From the NCBI GenBank assembly GCA_035575925.1, contig DATLXK010000069.1:1-52653 (forward strand): 52,653 nt of DNA. The letters are read 5' to 3'. Under the pieces are notes generated by a model. That model ran no database searches, was not told the origin of the DNA, and saw only the letters and a program-made list of their open reading frames with translations. Positions within the stretch are counted from its first letter, which is position 1, and every line of letters begins with the position of its first letter. Position numbers and translations under genes: made by a program. This DNA is from DASWTL01 sp035575925. GTDB lineage: Bacteria; Bacteroidota; Bacteroidia; Sphingobacteriales; Sphingobacteriaceae. Positions 15,403 to 23,584 of this stretch are shown here, in pieces.

Positions 15403-15437
15403 AAAACTTACGAAGTTTTCAAAACTTCGTAAGTTTT
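15403..15437. terminator. Perfect 17-bp palindrome between convergent genes
   Basis: AAAACTTACGAAGTTTT, one C, then its exact reverse complement. A-rich left and T-rich right ends make it a potential intrinsic terminator for both the + strand phosphatase gene and the minus-strand NifU-type gene. A related copy stands at 23369-23400, so it is also a dispersed repeat. Confidence 0.65.
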
Positions 15438-15484
15438 AAGTTGTAAAGCTACAGAAGTAGCGTATGCGAATTTGATTATCATTT

Positions 15485-16051
15485 TTATAATGCCTCAGCA
15501 ACTACTTCTTTTACATCCGGAACCATTCTTTTTAATAAATTCTCAATACCAGATTTAAGTGTTATTGTAGAAGAGGGACATCCACTGCATGACCCTTTAA
15601 GCTGTACGGTTACTATACCTTCTTCAAATGATTTATAATTTATTGCACCGCCATCCTGCTCAACAGCCGGACGTACATAATCATGCAATACCTGCTGTAT
15701 CTTAATCTCAGATTCGGTTCCCTCGAATTGAGGCGCTTCATCATTTATTTTAGACTGAATTTGAAGCTCGCTTTCTACAGCCCCTTTTACAAACTCTTTT
15801 AAGATAGCTTCGATATCACCCCAATCAACGCCTTCTTGCTTGGTAATAGTTACAAAGTTGCTTGCAAAAAATACACCTGTAACAAAACTGAATTTGAACA
15901 ACTCTTTGGCAAATGGAGAATCCTCAGCAGCTTCTTTATTGGCAAAATCAGTACTTCCGTTTATAAGCAGTTTGTTTACAATGAATTTCATTGTAGCCGG
16001 GTTAGGTGTGCCCTCGGTATAAACTTTAATATTTGATGTAGCCTGATCCAT
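15485..16051 (-). CDS. NifU-type Fe-S scaffold protein (Nfu)
   Basis: A 188-aa protein with two parts. The N-terminal Nfu_N domain (about residues 8-95; TEGTPNPATMKFIVNK, then FVTGVFFASNFVTITKQEGVDW) precedes the C-terminal NifU domain (about 112-185) with the cluster-binding CSGCPSS (CxxC) and VRPAVEQDGGAINY. It delivers Fe-S clusters to client apo-enzymes. Usual length. Convergent with the phosphatase gene across the 15403-15437 palindrome. Confidence 0.92.
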   Translation of the reverse strand: MDQATSNIKVYTEGTPNPATMKFIVNKLLINGSTDFANKEAAEDSPFAKELFKFSFVTGVFFASNFVTITKQEGVDWGDIEAILKEFVKGAVESELQIQSKINDEAPQFEGTESEIKIQQVLHDYVRPAVEQDGGAINYKSFEEGIVTVQLKGSCSGCPSSTITLKSGIENLLKRMVPDVKEVVAEAL

Positions 16052-16138
16052 TTTAGTTAGTTTTCCTGAAGTGCAAAATTACCAATTTTTTAATCCAAAC
16101 AACTGATTTATAAAGTTTTTACAAGGGTATGACGTCTG

Positions 16139-17482
16139 CTATGCTCCTGTATAATTGGCTGGTGTAATGCTTTTTAATTCATTCTTTACTTCATCAGCGA
16201 TATCTAGACTTTCAACAAATGAAGCAATTGTTTGCGCATTTACGGCTGTATTGGTACGGGTAAGTTCCTTTAATGCTTCATACGGGTTTGGATATCCTTC
16301 CCGGCGAAGGATAGTTTGAATAGCTTCAGCAACTACTACCCAGTTATTCTCCAGATCCAGTTTAATTTTTTCTTCGTTCAGCAATAGCTTGCCAAGCCCT
16401 TTTAAGGTTGATTTAAATGCTATAAGAGTGTGTGCTAAAGGTACTCCCACATTTCTTAAAACTGTGGAATCGGTAAGATCCCGTTGCAGCCTGGAAACTG
16501 GCAACTTGGCTGAAAAGTGTTCAAACAGGGCGTTTGCAATCCCAATATTTCCTTCAGAGTTTTCAAAATCAATTGGGTTTACTTTATGCGGCATTGCTGA
16601 TGAACCGATTTCGCCCTCTTTTATCTTCTGTTTAAAATAATTCATGGATATATAAGTCCACAAATCGCGGTTCAGGTCCAGAATTATTGTGTTTATACGC
16701 TTTAAAGCATCACATTGGGCGGCAAAATTATCATAATGTTCAATTTGGGTAGTAAATTGAGAACGATTTAATTGCAGGGTTTTATTTACAAATGAATTGC
16801 CAAATTCCACCCAGTTTGTAGCGGGATATGCAATTTTATGCGCATTAAAATTTCCGGTAGCTCCTCCGAATTTGGCAGAGAAGGGTATCTGCTCCAAAAA
16901 TTTGAATTGGGCTTCTAAGCGTTCAATAAAAACCTGTATTTCTTTACCAAGCCTGGTAGGTGAGGCAGGTTGACCATGCGTATGTGCCAGCATAGGAATA
17001 TCTTTCCATGAGTCGGCAAGTTGTTGTAATTCAATAACGAGCTGTTTAAAAACAGGGTTATATATCTTTTCGACCGCGAGTTTTACAGACAGCGGAATAG
17101 CGGTATTGTTTATATCCTGCGAAGTCAGCCCAAAATGTATAAACTCTTTATATTCATGAAGGTCTAACTTGTCAAAACATTTTTTGATATAATATTCTAC
17201 AGCTTTTACGTCGTGATTTGTGGTCTTCTCTATCTCCTTTATCTCTAATGCAGCTGATTCATTAAATTGATTATAGATATTTCTTAAAGCAGTGAAATTG
17301 TTTGAATTAAAGTTTTTAAGCTGTGGTAAGGGCAACTCAACAAGCGCAATAAAGTATTCAATTTCAACTTGTACCCTGAATTTGATAAGTGCTCCTTCCG
17401 AAAAGAATTCGGCGAGATCCTGCGTGATTTTACGGTAACGGCCATCAATGGGAGAGATCGCGGATAATGATGAAATGTTCAT
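16139..17482 (-). CDS. purB: Adenylosuccinate lyase
   Basis: A 447-aa fumarase/aspartase-superfamily enzyme acting twice in purine synthesis (SAICAR to AICAR, adenylosuccinate to AMP). Signs are the N-terminal LSAISPIDGRYR, TTNHDVKAVEYYIK, FGLTSQDINNTAIPL, MLAHTHGQPASPT and the family signature GSSAMPHKVNPIDFENSEGN. Length and N-terminus are those of the E. coli-like PurB. It is a single gene with no purine gene neighbours here. Confidence 0.95.
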   Translation of the reverse strand: MNISSLSAISPIDGRYRKITQDLAEFFSEGALIKFRVQVEIEYFIALVELPLPQLKNFNSNNFTALRNIYNQFNESAALEIKEIEKTTNHDVKAVEYYIKKCFDKLDLHEYKEFIHFGLTSQDINNTAIPLSVKLAVEKIYNPVFKQLVIELQQLADSWKDIPMLAHTHGQPASPTRLGKEIQVFIERLEAQFKFLEQIPFSAKFGGATGNFNAHKIAYPATNWVEFGNSFVNKTLQLNRSQFTTQIEHYDNFAAQCDALKRINTIILDLNRDLWTYISMNYFKQKIKEGEIGSSAMPHKVNPIDFENSEGNIGIANALFEHFSAKLPVSRLQRDLTDSTVLRNVGVPLAHTLIAFKSTLKGLGKLLLNEEKIKLDLENNWVVVAEAIQTILRREGYPNPYEALKELTRTNTAVNAQTIASFVESLDIADEVKNELKSITPANYTGA

Positions 17483-17585
17483 GAGAAATATTTACGCAAA
17501 GTTACATTTTTTAATACTACTGATACATCGTTGTAACAAACCACCTGATAGTTTTATCTAAATAAGTATTGAAAGAATAAGTAAC

Positions 17586-17636
17586 GAAACTTTTTTAATT
17601 GGAAACTATGAACTTAAAAAAAGTTTCCATAGTTAT
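17586..17636. promoter_or_regulatory. Inverted repeats before the TetR remnant
   Basis: GAAACTTTTTT (17586-17596) pairs with AAAAAAGTTTC (about 17617-17627), and between them GGAAAC (17601-17606) can pair with GTTTCC (17623-17628). AACTATG/CATAGTT blocks recur here as well. TetR-family regulators typically bind such palindromes at their own promoter. Since the regulator is broken, this may be an orphaned operator. Confidence 0.4.
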
Positions 17637-17655
17637 TGCCCAATATTATTGATGA

Positions 17656-17970
17656 GTGGAATTAAGGGATCATATTTTAACAGAGGCAGATAAGCTATTT
17701 TGCCAATACGGGATAAAGAGCGTTACAATGGATGATATTGCCAGGCATTTGGGAATGTCAAAAAAAACGATCTACCAGTATTTCTCAGATAAGAATCAAA
17801 TGGTTATTATATTAATTAATAATCGCTTGCGTGCTGAGGAAATACAAATGGAAAAAAACACCCATGAATCCACCAATAGCGTGGAGGAGGTATGGAAGTG
17901 TGGCTTAAGGAATCATCAAAAAATCAGGCATAAAAAAAGGCCGCCTTTTGGGACAGCCTTTTTTTATTGA
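17656..17970 (+). pseudogene. Truncated TetR/AcrR regulator
   Basis: A GTG-started frame encodes a normal TetR N-terminus: RDHILTEADKLFCQYGIKSV, TMDDIARHLGMSKKTIYQYFSDK (the helix-turn-helix, about residues 25-47), then LINNRLRAEEIQ. After about residue 80 (SVEEVWK) the sequence stops resembling TetR and ends at 104 aa inside a terminator hairpin. Intact members have about 190-210 residues, so the ligand-binding domain is missing. A deletion that joined the 5' half to the terminator of the neighbouring lipoprotein gene is the simplest explanation. Confidence 0.75.
17932..17965 (-). terminator. Intrinsic terminator of the 67-aa lipoprotein gene
   Basis: AAAAAAAGGC (17932-17941) and GCCTTTTTTT (17956-17965) form a 10-bp stem with a 14-nt loop. 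Read on the minus strand, it ends the transcript of the lipoprotein gene at 17980-18183. It also overlaps the broken end of the TetR remnant. Confidence 0.7.
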
Positions 17971-17979
17971 AATTGCTAA

Positions 17980-18183
17980 TTAGTTAGCAGCTTCAGCAGA
18001 ATCTTCTTTGATATCAGCAGTTGAATCAACTGAATCAATTTGATTTTCTAAAGAATCAGTTGTAACTTCTGCAGTTGAATCAATAGTGTCACCAGCTGCA
18101 TCAGAAGTAGAATTTGAATTACAAGCAGCTGTAGCTAAAGTAAGTGCTAAAGCAAAAAAGCCTAATTTGAAAAGATTTTTCAT
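17980..18183 (-). CDS. Tiny lipoprotein, acidic Ser/Asp/Thr-rich (copy 1)
   Basis: A 67-aa protein. MKNLFKLGFFALALTLATAAC is a lipoprotein signal with lipobox at the Cys (about residue 21). The mature part of some 46 residues is very acidic and rich in Ser, Thr and Asp, with repeated DST/DSTA units. It is probably anchored in a membrane as a small surface or periplasmic peptide. Function unknown. It is a tandem paralogue of the next gene: the signal peptides are nearly identical and the tails have diverged. A terminator follows at 17932-17965. Confidence 0.75.
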   Translation of the reverse strand: MKNLFKLGFFALALTLATAACNSNSTSDAAGDTIDSTAEVTTDSLENQIDSVDSTADIKEDSAEAAN

Positions 18184-18231
18184 TGTGTTTTGATTTAAGT
18201 TTTAATTATTAAAAGATATATAAAAAAGCAA

Positions 18232-18249
18232 ACTGCCTGGTCAGGCAGT
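18232..18249 (-). terminator. Intrinsic terminator after lipoprotein copy 2
   Basis: ACTGCCTGGTCAGGCAGT is a near-perfect palindrome with an 8-bp stem. On the minus strand it is followed by TTTGCTTTTTT. It ends the gene at 18259-18453, so the two lipoprotein genes are separately terminated. Confidence 0.75.
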
Positions 18250-18258
18250 AAGTTGCAA

Positions 18259-18453
18259 TTACATAGCAGAATCGGCAGTAGCTGAATCTAACGATAAGGT
18301 ATCAACACCTGTTGAGTCCATCATTGTTGAATCCATCATAGTTGAATCTACCAAAGTTGAATCAGCATTTTCAGCGGTTGATTTTGAATTACATGCAGCA
18401 ACAGATAGAGCCATAGCAAAAGCTAAAAAGCCGAATTTGAAAAGATTTTTCAT
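18259..18453 (-). CDS. Tiny lipoprotein, acidic Ser/Asp/Thr-rich (copy 2)
   Basis: A 64-aa paralogue of the downstream gene. MKNLFKFGFLAFAMALSVAAC carries a lipobox ending at Cys21. The mature part is built of short repeats, including DSTMMDSTMMDST and further DST/DSA units. No enzyme domain. The exact function is unknown. Such repeats are prone to slippage. Located just downstream of and divergent from the ECF sigma factor gene, it could be part of that regulon, which is inference. Confidence 0.75.
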   Translation of the reverse strand: MKNLFKFGFLAFAMALSVAACNSKSTAENADSTLVDSTMMDSTMMDSTGVDTLSLDSATADSAM

Positions 18454-18588
18454 AGATTTTGTGTTAAAGTGATTTATATTTTCTGTTAATACACCAATAC
18501 ATGGTAAGGTAACCCAGTATGGTGAATAAAAAATAAAAAATATTTTTCGCTATCATTGGGTTACAATTACGTTTAAATCGTATTAATA

Positions 18589-19164
18589 GTGAGTAGAGAG
18601 TTAAAAAGTTCAGTTCCAGCAGATAACGAGATAATACTGGGAATTTTAAATGACTCAAAAGCTTCGCTGAATCAATTATATAAATCACATTTCCCGATGG
18701 CCTTACAATTAGTGCTACGAAACAACGGAAATGAGGACGATGCTAAGGATGTTTTTCAGGAATCGGTTATCGTACTATATAATAAGGTTAAAAGTGGAAA
18801 TTTTGAGTTAAATAGTAAACTTAATACTTTTTTATATTCTGTATGCAGGCGATTATGGCTTAAAAGGTTAAAGCAACAAAGTCGCAATGCAGGAAATATA
18901 ACTGACTTTGAAGAGTTTATTTCTGTGGAAGAAGATCTGGATAGATTTGAAGACCAGGATTTGAAATTCAAACAAATGAATGCTGCTCTTACTTTATTGG
19001 GAGAGCCTTGTAGAACTATTATTGATGACTTTTACATGAAAAATCGATCTATGCAGGATATCTGCGATAAATTCGGTTATACAAATACTGATAATGCTAA
19101 AACGCAGAAGTATAAATGTCTGCAACGTTTGAAAAAGTTGTTTTTTCAAACAGGAGGAAAGTGA
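18589..19164 (+). CDS. ECF-type RNA polymerase sigma factor
   Basis: A 191-aa sigma-70 family protein with a GTG start. Region 2 (about residues 25-95) contains NGNEDDAKDVFQESVIVLYNK, the -10-recognition region, and LNTFLYSVCRRLWLKRLKQ. Region 4 (about 125-185) has LGEPCRTIIDDFYMKNRSM, then QDICDKFGYTN and AKTQKYKCLQRLKKLF. It is followed after one base by a gene with an anti-sigma-like N-terminus, so the pair is likely co-expressed with the second protein controlling the first. Confidence 0.9.
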   Translation: MSRELKSSVPADNEIILGILNDSKASLNQLYKSHFPMALQLVLRNNGNEDDAKDVFQESVIVLYNKVKSGNFELNSKLNTFLYSVCRRLWLKRLKQQSRNAGNITDFEEFISVEEDLDRFEDQDLKFKQMNAALTLLGEPCRTIIDDFYMKNRSMQDICDKFGYTNTDNAKTQKYKCLQRLKKLFFQTGGK

Positions 19165-19165
19165 T

Positions 19166-20242
19166 ATGAACAATGAAATTGATTTAATTACGAAAATCGA
19201 AGCTTATTTACTGGATCAGTTATCTGATGCAGAAAAATTAGCGTTTGAAAAACTTCTTTCAGAAAACCCCGAGCTTGACCATCAAGTTGTTGAACATAAA
19301 GCATTAATGCAATTATTGTCTGATTTTGCTAACCGCAGGGAATTGGTTTCTGAATTAGAAAATATACATCAGAATTTAGACATTGTCGCTTTAAAAGAAG
19401 AACTAACTCCTGCCGGAGCGAAAGTGATTACGCTATGGAAAAGGTACCGAATTAGTGCTGCCATTGCTGCTTCAGTAGCTTTTTTAGCAGTATTTGCAAC
19501 TTTATTTTCTACAGGATATTTTTCAAAAAACAACTCCTCTAATTATAGCGCGTTGCGCAGGGAAGTTAATACTTTGAAAAAAACCCTGACCAGGGCTAAT
19601 AGCTCAGTTAGAGGCACTCTTTCTCCGGGCCAGTTTGGCGGTACCGGCTTTGCATTGTCCACAGAAGGATATATAGTTACAAATTATCATGTAGTAAGTG
19701 GTGCGGATTCGGTTTATATCGAAAACTCAAACGGAGATTCATATAAGGTGAAAACTATTTATGTGGATGCCATTTATGATATTGCGGTTCTGCAGATCAC
19801 CGACCCGGATTTTACAAATTTTGCCCCTTTACCTTATACGTTTAAAAAATCTTCTGCTGATTTGGGAGAAGATGTGTTTACTATTGGTTTCCCGCGAGAT
19901 TCATCGGTATATAATAAAGGATATGTGAGTGCATTAACCGGTTACGCTGATGATACTACCGCTTACCAGGTAGATATTTCTGTAAACCCCGGCAACAGCG
20001 GCGGTCCTTTGCTGAATAATAAAGGGAATATCATAGGAATTATTAAGGGCAAGCAGACCCAGTCTGACGGTGTAGCTTTCGCAACAAAATCTGATTACTT
20101 GTTGGAATCAATTCAAAATATTCCACAGGATTCGTTTATTAATAAGTTGGGGGTAAATAAAAAGAACGCTCTGCTTGGTTTAAGAAGAACCGATCAGATA
20201 AAGAAGCTCAAGGATTATGTTTTTATGGTAAAGGTGTATTAG
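19166..20242 (+). CDS. Membrane-anchored trypsin-like protease with anti-sigma-like N-terminus
   Basis: A 358-aa protein in three parts. Residues 1-90 are a soluble helical domain (IEAYLLDQLSDAEKLAFEKL) of the type found at the start of Bacteroidota anti-sigma factors. One membrane segment lies at about 95-115. Residues 150-320 are an S1C/HtrA-like serine protease with H175 (TNYHVVSGAD), D205 (YDIAVLQI) and S278 (NPGNSGGPLL). No PDZ domain is seen. The cytoplasmic part could hold the ECF sigma factor encoded one base upstream, while the protease faces the periplasm. This link is inferred from arrangement. Confidence 0.85.
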   Translation: MNNEIDLITKIEAYLLDQLSDAEKLAFEKLLSENPELDHQVVEHKALMQLLSDFANRRELVSELENIHQNLDIVALKEELTPAGAKVITLWKRYRISAAIAASVAFLAVFATLFSTGYFSKNNSSNYSALRREVNTLKKTLTRANSSVRGTLSPGQFGGTGFALSTEGYIVTNYHVVSGADSVYIENSNGDSYKVKTIYVDAIYDIAVLQITDPDFTNFAPLPYTFKKSSADLGEDVFTIGFPRDSSVYNKGYVSALTGYADDTTAYQVDISVNPGNSGGPLLNNKGNIIGIIKGKQTQSDGVAFATKSDYLLESIQNIPQDSFINKLGVNKKNALLGLRRTDQIKKLKDYVFMVKVY

Positions 20243-20264
20243 TCAGAGTGTAAATAATAAAAAT

Positions 20265-21464
20265 TTAGCGGTCTACTTCACCAAGCACTATATCAATCGA
20301 ACCCAGTATTGCAATCAGATCAGCAATCATAACCCCGCGTGAGATCTCCGGAATAACCTGCAGATTGCTAAAACTTGGAGCCCTTGCTTTAACGCGTTTA
20401 GGTATCTCAGACTTACCATCAGTGATAAAGTAAAAACCCAACTCACCTTTTGGATTTTCCGCCCTTACATAGTAATCCTGGGCTTTAGGAATTATTTTTT
20501 TAGGCATCTTAGCTCTCGGATCAAAATCAGGAGTTCGTTTTAATTCTTTCTGTAAACGCTCCAAACATTGTTCAATAATATGGATTGATTGCACTACTTC
20601 ATCAATCCGTACCTTAAACCGGTCCCAGCAATCGCCTTTAGCTCCCATTTCACCTTTTCCTACCGGAATTTCAAACTCCAGCTCAGGATAAACCGAATAC
20701 TCATCAACACGGCGTAAGTCCCATTTTAATCCCGAAGCCCGAAGCACTGGACCTGAACATCCATAATTGATAGCTAATGACATAGGCAACACTCCTATAT
20801 TAGCAGTTCTTGAAATAAATATTTGATTATCAGTCAGTAACTGGTTTAATTCTGCAAGTTTCGGTTTAAAATAATTAATAAATTCGCGGCAGCGATCTTC
20901 AAATCCTACCGGCAGATCATAGAAAAGACCACCTACCCAAATGTAATTATAAAGCATCCTCGATCCTGAAGCCCATTCCAACATGTTCATGATATGCTCG
21001 CGATCTCGGAAACACCATAGGAAAGGTGTGAAAGCCCCTATATCAATGCCGTAAGTTCCAAGCGCGATCAGGTGAGAACCAATCCGGTTTAGCTCACACA
21101 CCAGTACCCTGATATATTCTATTCGCTTAGGGATTTCATTTTCAATGCCCAGCATCCGCTCCACACCCATTACCCAGGCATGGCTGTTATTCATAGAAGC
21201 CAGGTAATCCATTCGATCTGTAAATGGAATAGTTTGCTGGTAGGTAAGCGACTCGGCATGCTTTTCAAAGCAACGATGAAGATATCCGATGTGGGGAATG
21301 ACCTCTTTTATAATTTCTCCGTCGGTGATTAACTCTAAACGCAAAACCCCATGAGTAGACGGATGTTGAGGACCCATATTCAGGATCATCTCTTCGGGCT
21401 CAATGGCAGAAGTTAGTTGCTCGTATCGGGTTTTGAAGGGCATTATTTCGGCTTTCGGATGCAC
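20265..21464 (-). CDS. nuoD: NADH-quinone oxidoreductase subunit D
   Basis: A 399-aa peripheral-arm subunit of respiratory complex I. Motifs are LNMGPQHPSTHGVLRLELIT (about residues 28-47), HIGYLHRCFEKHAESLTYQQ, RIGSHL and the C-terminal SIDIVLGEVDR (the conserved end of NuoD). Length is usual. It follows nuoC by 33 nt. No nuoE, F or other subunit gene follows; the next gene downstream is a convergent protease gene, so the complex I genes are split here. Confidence 0.95.
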   Translation of the reverse strand: MHPKAEIMPFKTRYEQLTSAIEPEEMILNMGPQHPSTHGVLRLELITDGEIIKEVIPHIGYLHRCFEKHAESLTYQQTIPFTDRMDYLASMNNSHAWVMGVERMLGIENEIPKRIEYIRVLVCELNRIGSHLIALGTYGIDIGAFTPFLWCFRDREHIMNMLEWASGSRMLYNYIWVGGLFYDLPVGFEDRCREFINYFKPKLAELNQLLTDNQIFISRTANIGVLPMSLAINYGCSGPVLRASGLKWDLRRVDEYSVYPELEFEIPVGKGEMGAKGDCWDRFKVRIDEVVQSIHIIEQCLERLQKELKRTPDFDPRAKMPKKIIPKAQDYYVRAENPKGELGFYFITDGKSEIPKRVKARAPSFSNLQVIPEISRGVMIADLIAILGSIDIVLGEVDR

Positions 21465-21497
21465 AATTTCAGATTCGATATTTTTGACCTAATTCTC

Positions 21498-21998
21498 TCA
21501 ATCTACTTTTATCCCTTTATAATATTCAGGATTTTTATAATTTTTCCTTAGAGGATAACCTTCCCAGTCATCGGGCAAAAGGATACGGCGGAGGTCAGGG
21601 TTATTTTCAAAAATTATACCTACTAAATCAAACGCTTCCCTTTCATGCCATTCTGCAGTTCGCCATACGTGCACCACGCTCTGAAAGGAGGGTAGGGCTT
21701 CATCAGTTGGATCATGATCTTTTATAACTTTTAGCGTTATCTGGGTTTTATAAGGGAGGGACGATAAATGATAAATTACACCGAATTTATTTTCTTCCAC
21801 TCCAAAGTCCACACCTGTTAAACATGATAAAAAGTCAAAGTAAGTTTTAGGATTATCCCTTAGCTCCAGGCATACTTCAACAATCCTTTCCGGATGAATG
21901 AATAAAGCTTCCTGAAGCCCGGTATGTTCTTCAGCAAGGATCACTTCAGAACCGAATTTCTGTAAAAGAATAGTTTTTATATCATCTGCAGAAACCAT
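21498..21998 (-). CDS. nuoC: NADH-quinone oxidoreductase subunit C
   Basis: A 166-aa complex I subunit of the 30-kDa family: FDFLSCLTGVD, FGVIYHLSSLPYKTQITLKV, then the signature ERLAFDL-like HEREAFDLVGIIFENNPDLRRILLPDDWEGYPLRKNY. It is 33 nt ahead of nuoD. Its ATG is directly next to the pdxH stop codon, which suggests translational coupling between an unrelated biosynthetic gene and the respiratory genes. Confidence 0.95.
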   Translation of the reverse strand: MVSADDIKTILLQKFGSEVILAEEHTGLQEALFIHPERIVEVCLELRDNPKTYFDFLSCLTGVDFGVEENKFGVIYHLSSLPYKTQITLKVIKDHDPTDEALPSFQSVVHVWRTAEWHEREAFDLVGIIFENNPDLRRILLPDDWEGYPLRKNYKNPEYYKGIKVD

Positions 21999-22652
21999 TT
22001 ATGGAGCCAATCTTACAATTTTCCAGCTATTTTTATCTGCTTTTTTGTATAGAATACGATCATGCAGCCTACTTGGGCGGCCCTGCCAGAATTCAATAAG
22101 CTTAGGCCTCACCAGATATCCACCCCAGTGAGATGGTTTTGGAATATCTTTTCCACTATACTTCTGTTCAAGTTCTTCCCACTCTTTTTCAAGATCCTTC
22201 CGGTCGACAATTTCCTGACTTTGTGGTGAAGCCACGGCACCTATCTGGCTGTCTTTTGGACGAGAGTGAAAATATTTTTCAGATTCTTCCTTGCTCAATT
22301 TTTCAATAGTTCCTTCAATTCTAACCTGTCGCTCAATTTCATGCCAGTAAAACACCAATGATGCGTGTGGGTTTTTGGCGAGTTCTCTTCCTTTTCGACT
22401 CAGATAATTGGTATAAAAAATGAATCCGTTACGGTCAAAACCTTTTAATAAAACAATTCGGGCAGATGGCTTACCATCGGGTGATGCGGTGGCCAAGGTC
22501 ATTATATTAGGCTCTACTAAATCGCATGCCAAAGCAGCATTAAACCATTTTTCAAATTGAGCTATAGGATCTCTGGTAACTTCTTTTTCGTTTAATGTGG
22601 CCTTAATATATTCAAGACGTAAGTTTTCAATAACTTCTTTTTCGATGGACAT
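21999..22652 (-). CDS. pdxH: Pyridoxamine 5'-phosphate oxidase
   Basis: A 217-aa FMN enzyme that oxidises PNP or PMP to pyridoxal 5'-phosphate. Motifs are PNIMTLATASPDGKPSARIV, LLKGFDRNGFIFYTNYLSRKG (FMN binding), FYWHEIERQVRIEGTIEKL, SRPKDSQIGA and the C-terminal signature EFWQGRPSRLHDRI. MSIEKEV is used as start. An in-frame ATG nine bases upstream is also possible. The stop codon is directly followed by the nuoC ATG. Confidence 0.93.
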   Translation of the reverse strand: MSIEKEVIENLRLEYIKATLNEKEVTRDPIAQFEKWFNAALACDLVEPNIMTLATASPDGKPSARIVLLKGFDRNGFIFYTNYLSRKGRELAKNPHASLVFYWHEIERQVRIEGTIEKLSKEESEKYFHSRPKDSQIGAVASPQSQEIVDRKDLEKEWEELEQKYSGKDIPKPSHWGGYLVRPKLIEFWQGRPSRLHDRILYKKADKNSWKIVRLAP

Positions 22653-22770
22653 AATGTGCAAACTTAGTAATTTGAATGCTGTATTTTCAGTAATTCACAG
22701 GAATTAGAATAATTGTAAATCAATATACTAATTTGGAAAACACCGGTGTACCGTAACTGTTAAACAAAGT

Positions 22771-23334
22771 ATGTTTACAGGTCAAAACCCTCAAATATCC
22801 AGTTTGCTTTTATCAGAGCCTTTTATGCAGGATCCCAACTTTAAACGATCAGTTGTGTTGCTGACCGAACATAACGAGGAGGGCACTGTAGGTTATGTGT
22901 TAAACCAGCGCAGTGATTTTCTTCTAAAAGATCTTCTTCCTGATTGTTCAGAAGCTTTAAATCCTGTATTTATTGGAGGCCCGGTCGCAAATGATACCCT
23001 GCATTTCATACATCGGTGTCACGACAGGATGAATAGCGGCATTGAGATAGGTGAAGGGGTTTATTGGGGCGGAAATTTCGAAGCTTTAAAACTGCTGATT
23101 AATAATAACCAGATAGCTGAAAATGAGATCCGGTTTTTTGCAGGATATTCTGGCTGGGGCGCCGATCAGCTTAAGGATGAAATTAAACAAAATTCATGGC
23201 TGATAACCAATAGTTATAGCCGGGAAATTCTATTTCTAAATGATGAAGAAAATTTGTGGAAAGAAGTGGTTATAGCCATGGGGCCAAAATATGCTCATAT
23301 TGCTAATTTTCCGGAAAACCCCATGTGGAATTAA
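22771..23334 (+). CDS. YqgE/AlgH family protein
   Basis: A 187-aa protein of the UPF0301 family: SSLLLSEPFMQDPNFKRSVV, LLTEHNEEGTVGYVLNQ, PVFIGGPVANDTLHFIHRC, FAGYSGWGADQLKDEI and KYAHIANFPENPMWN are the usual landmarks. The function is unresolved, though the family has been tied to transcriptional regulation in some proteobacteria. Divergent from pdxH, with a 110-nt gap holding the promoters of both. Confidence 0.93.
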   Translation: MFTGQNPQISSLLLSEPFMQDPNFKRSVVLLTEHNEEGTVGYVLNQRSDFLLKDLLPDCSEALNPVFIGGPVANDTLHFIHRCHDRMNSGIEIGEGVYWGGNFEALKLLINNNQIAENEIRFFAGYSGWGADQLKDEIKQNSWLITNSYSREILFLNDEENLWKEVVIAMGPKYAHIANFPENPMWN

Positions 23335-23368
23335 GTATTGAATAATATTAGCTTTATTAAGCATAAAG

Positions 23369-23400
23369 AGACTTACGCAGTTTTTAAACTTCGTAAGTCT
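23369..23400. repeat. Second copy of the ACTTACG palindrome, possible terminator
   Basis: AGACTTACGCAGTTT, TT, AAACTTCGTAAGTCT form a stem with one mismatch. The core ACTTACG..GTTT/AAACTTCGTAAGT is the same as the palindrome at 15403-15437, and it follows the YqgE gene by 34 nt. A dispersed palindromic repeat that may also end transcription. Confidence 0.6.
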
Positions 23401-23510
23401 GCCCTGCTATTCTAAACCGTCGGAAAGCAAATTAGCGTCAGGGGGTTATTAACTTACAGTATAAACATATTTTTCTCAAAATTTATTTGTTGGTTCTAAA
23501 TAATATCATT

Positions 23511-23529
23511 TACTTTGTATATCAAAGTA
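23511..23529. promoter_or_regulatory. TACTTTG-N5-CAAAGTA palindrome, possible operator
   Basis: TACTTTG-TATAT-CAAAGTA is a perfect 7-bp inverted repeat 56 nt before the membrane gene at 23585. The left half resembles a -7 box. I have the impression that such sequences precede other Bacteroidota genes, but its regulator is unknown. Confidence 0.45.
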
Positions 23530-23584
23530 CTTTTAATCTTTGGACTATTTTAAAAGTTAATCCAAACCAATAATATTAAAAAGG

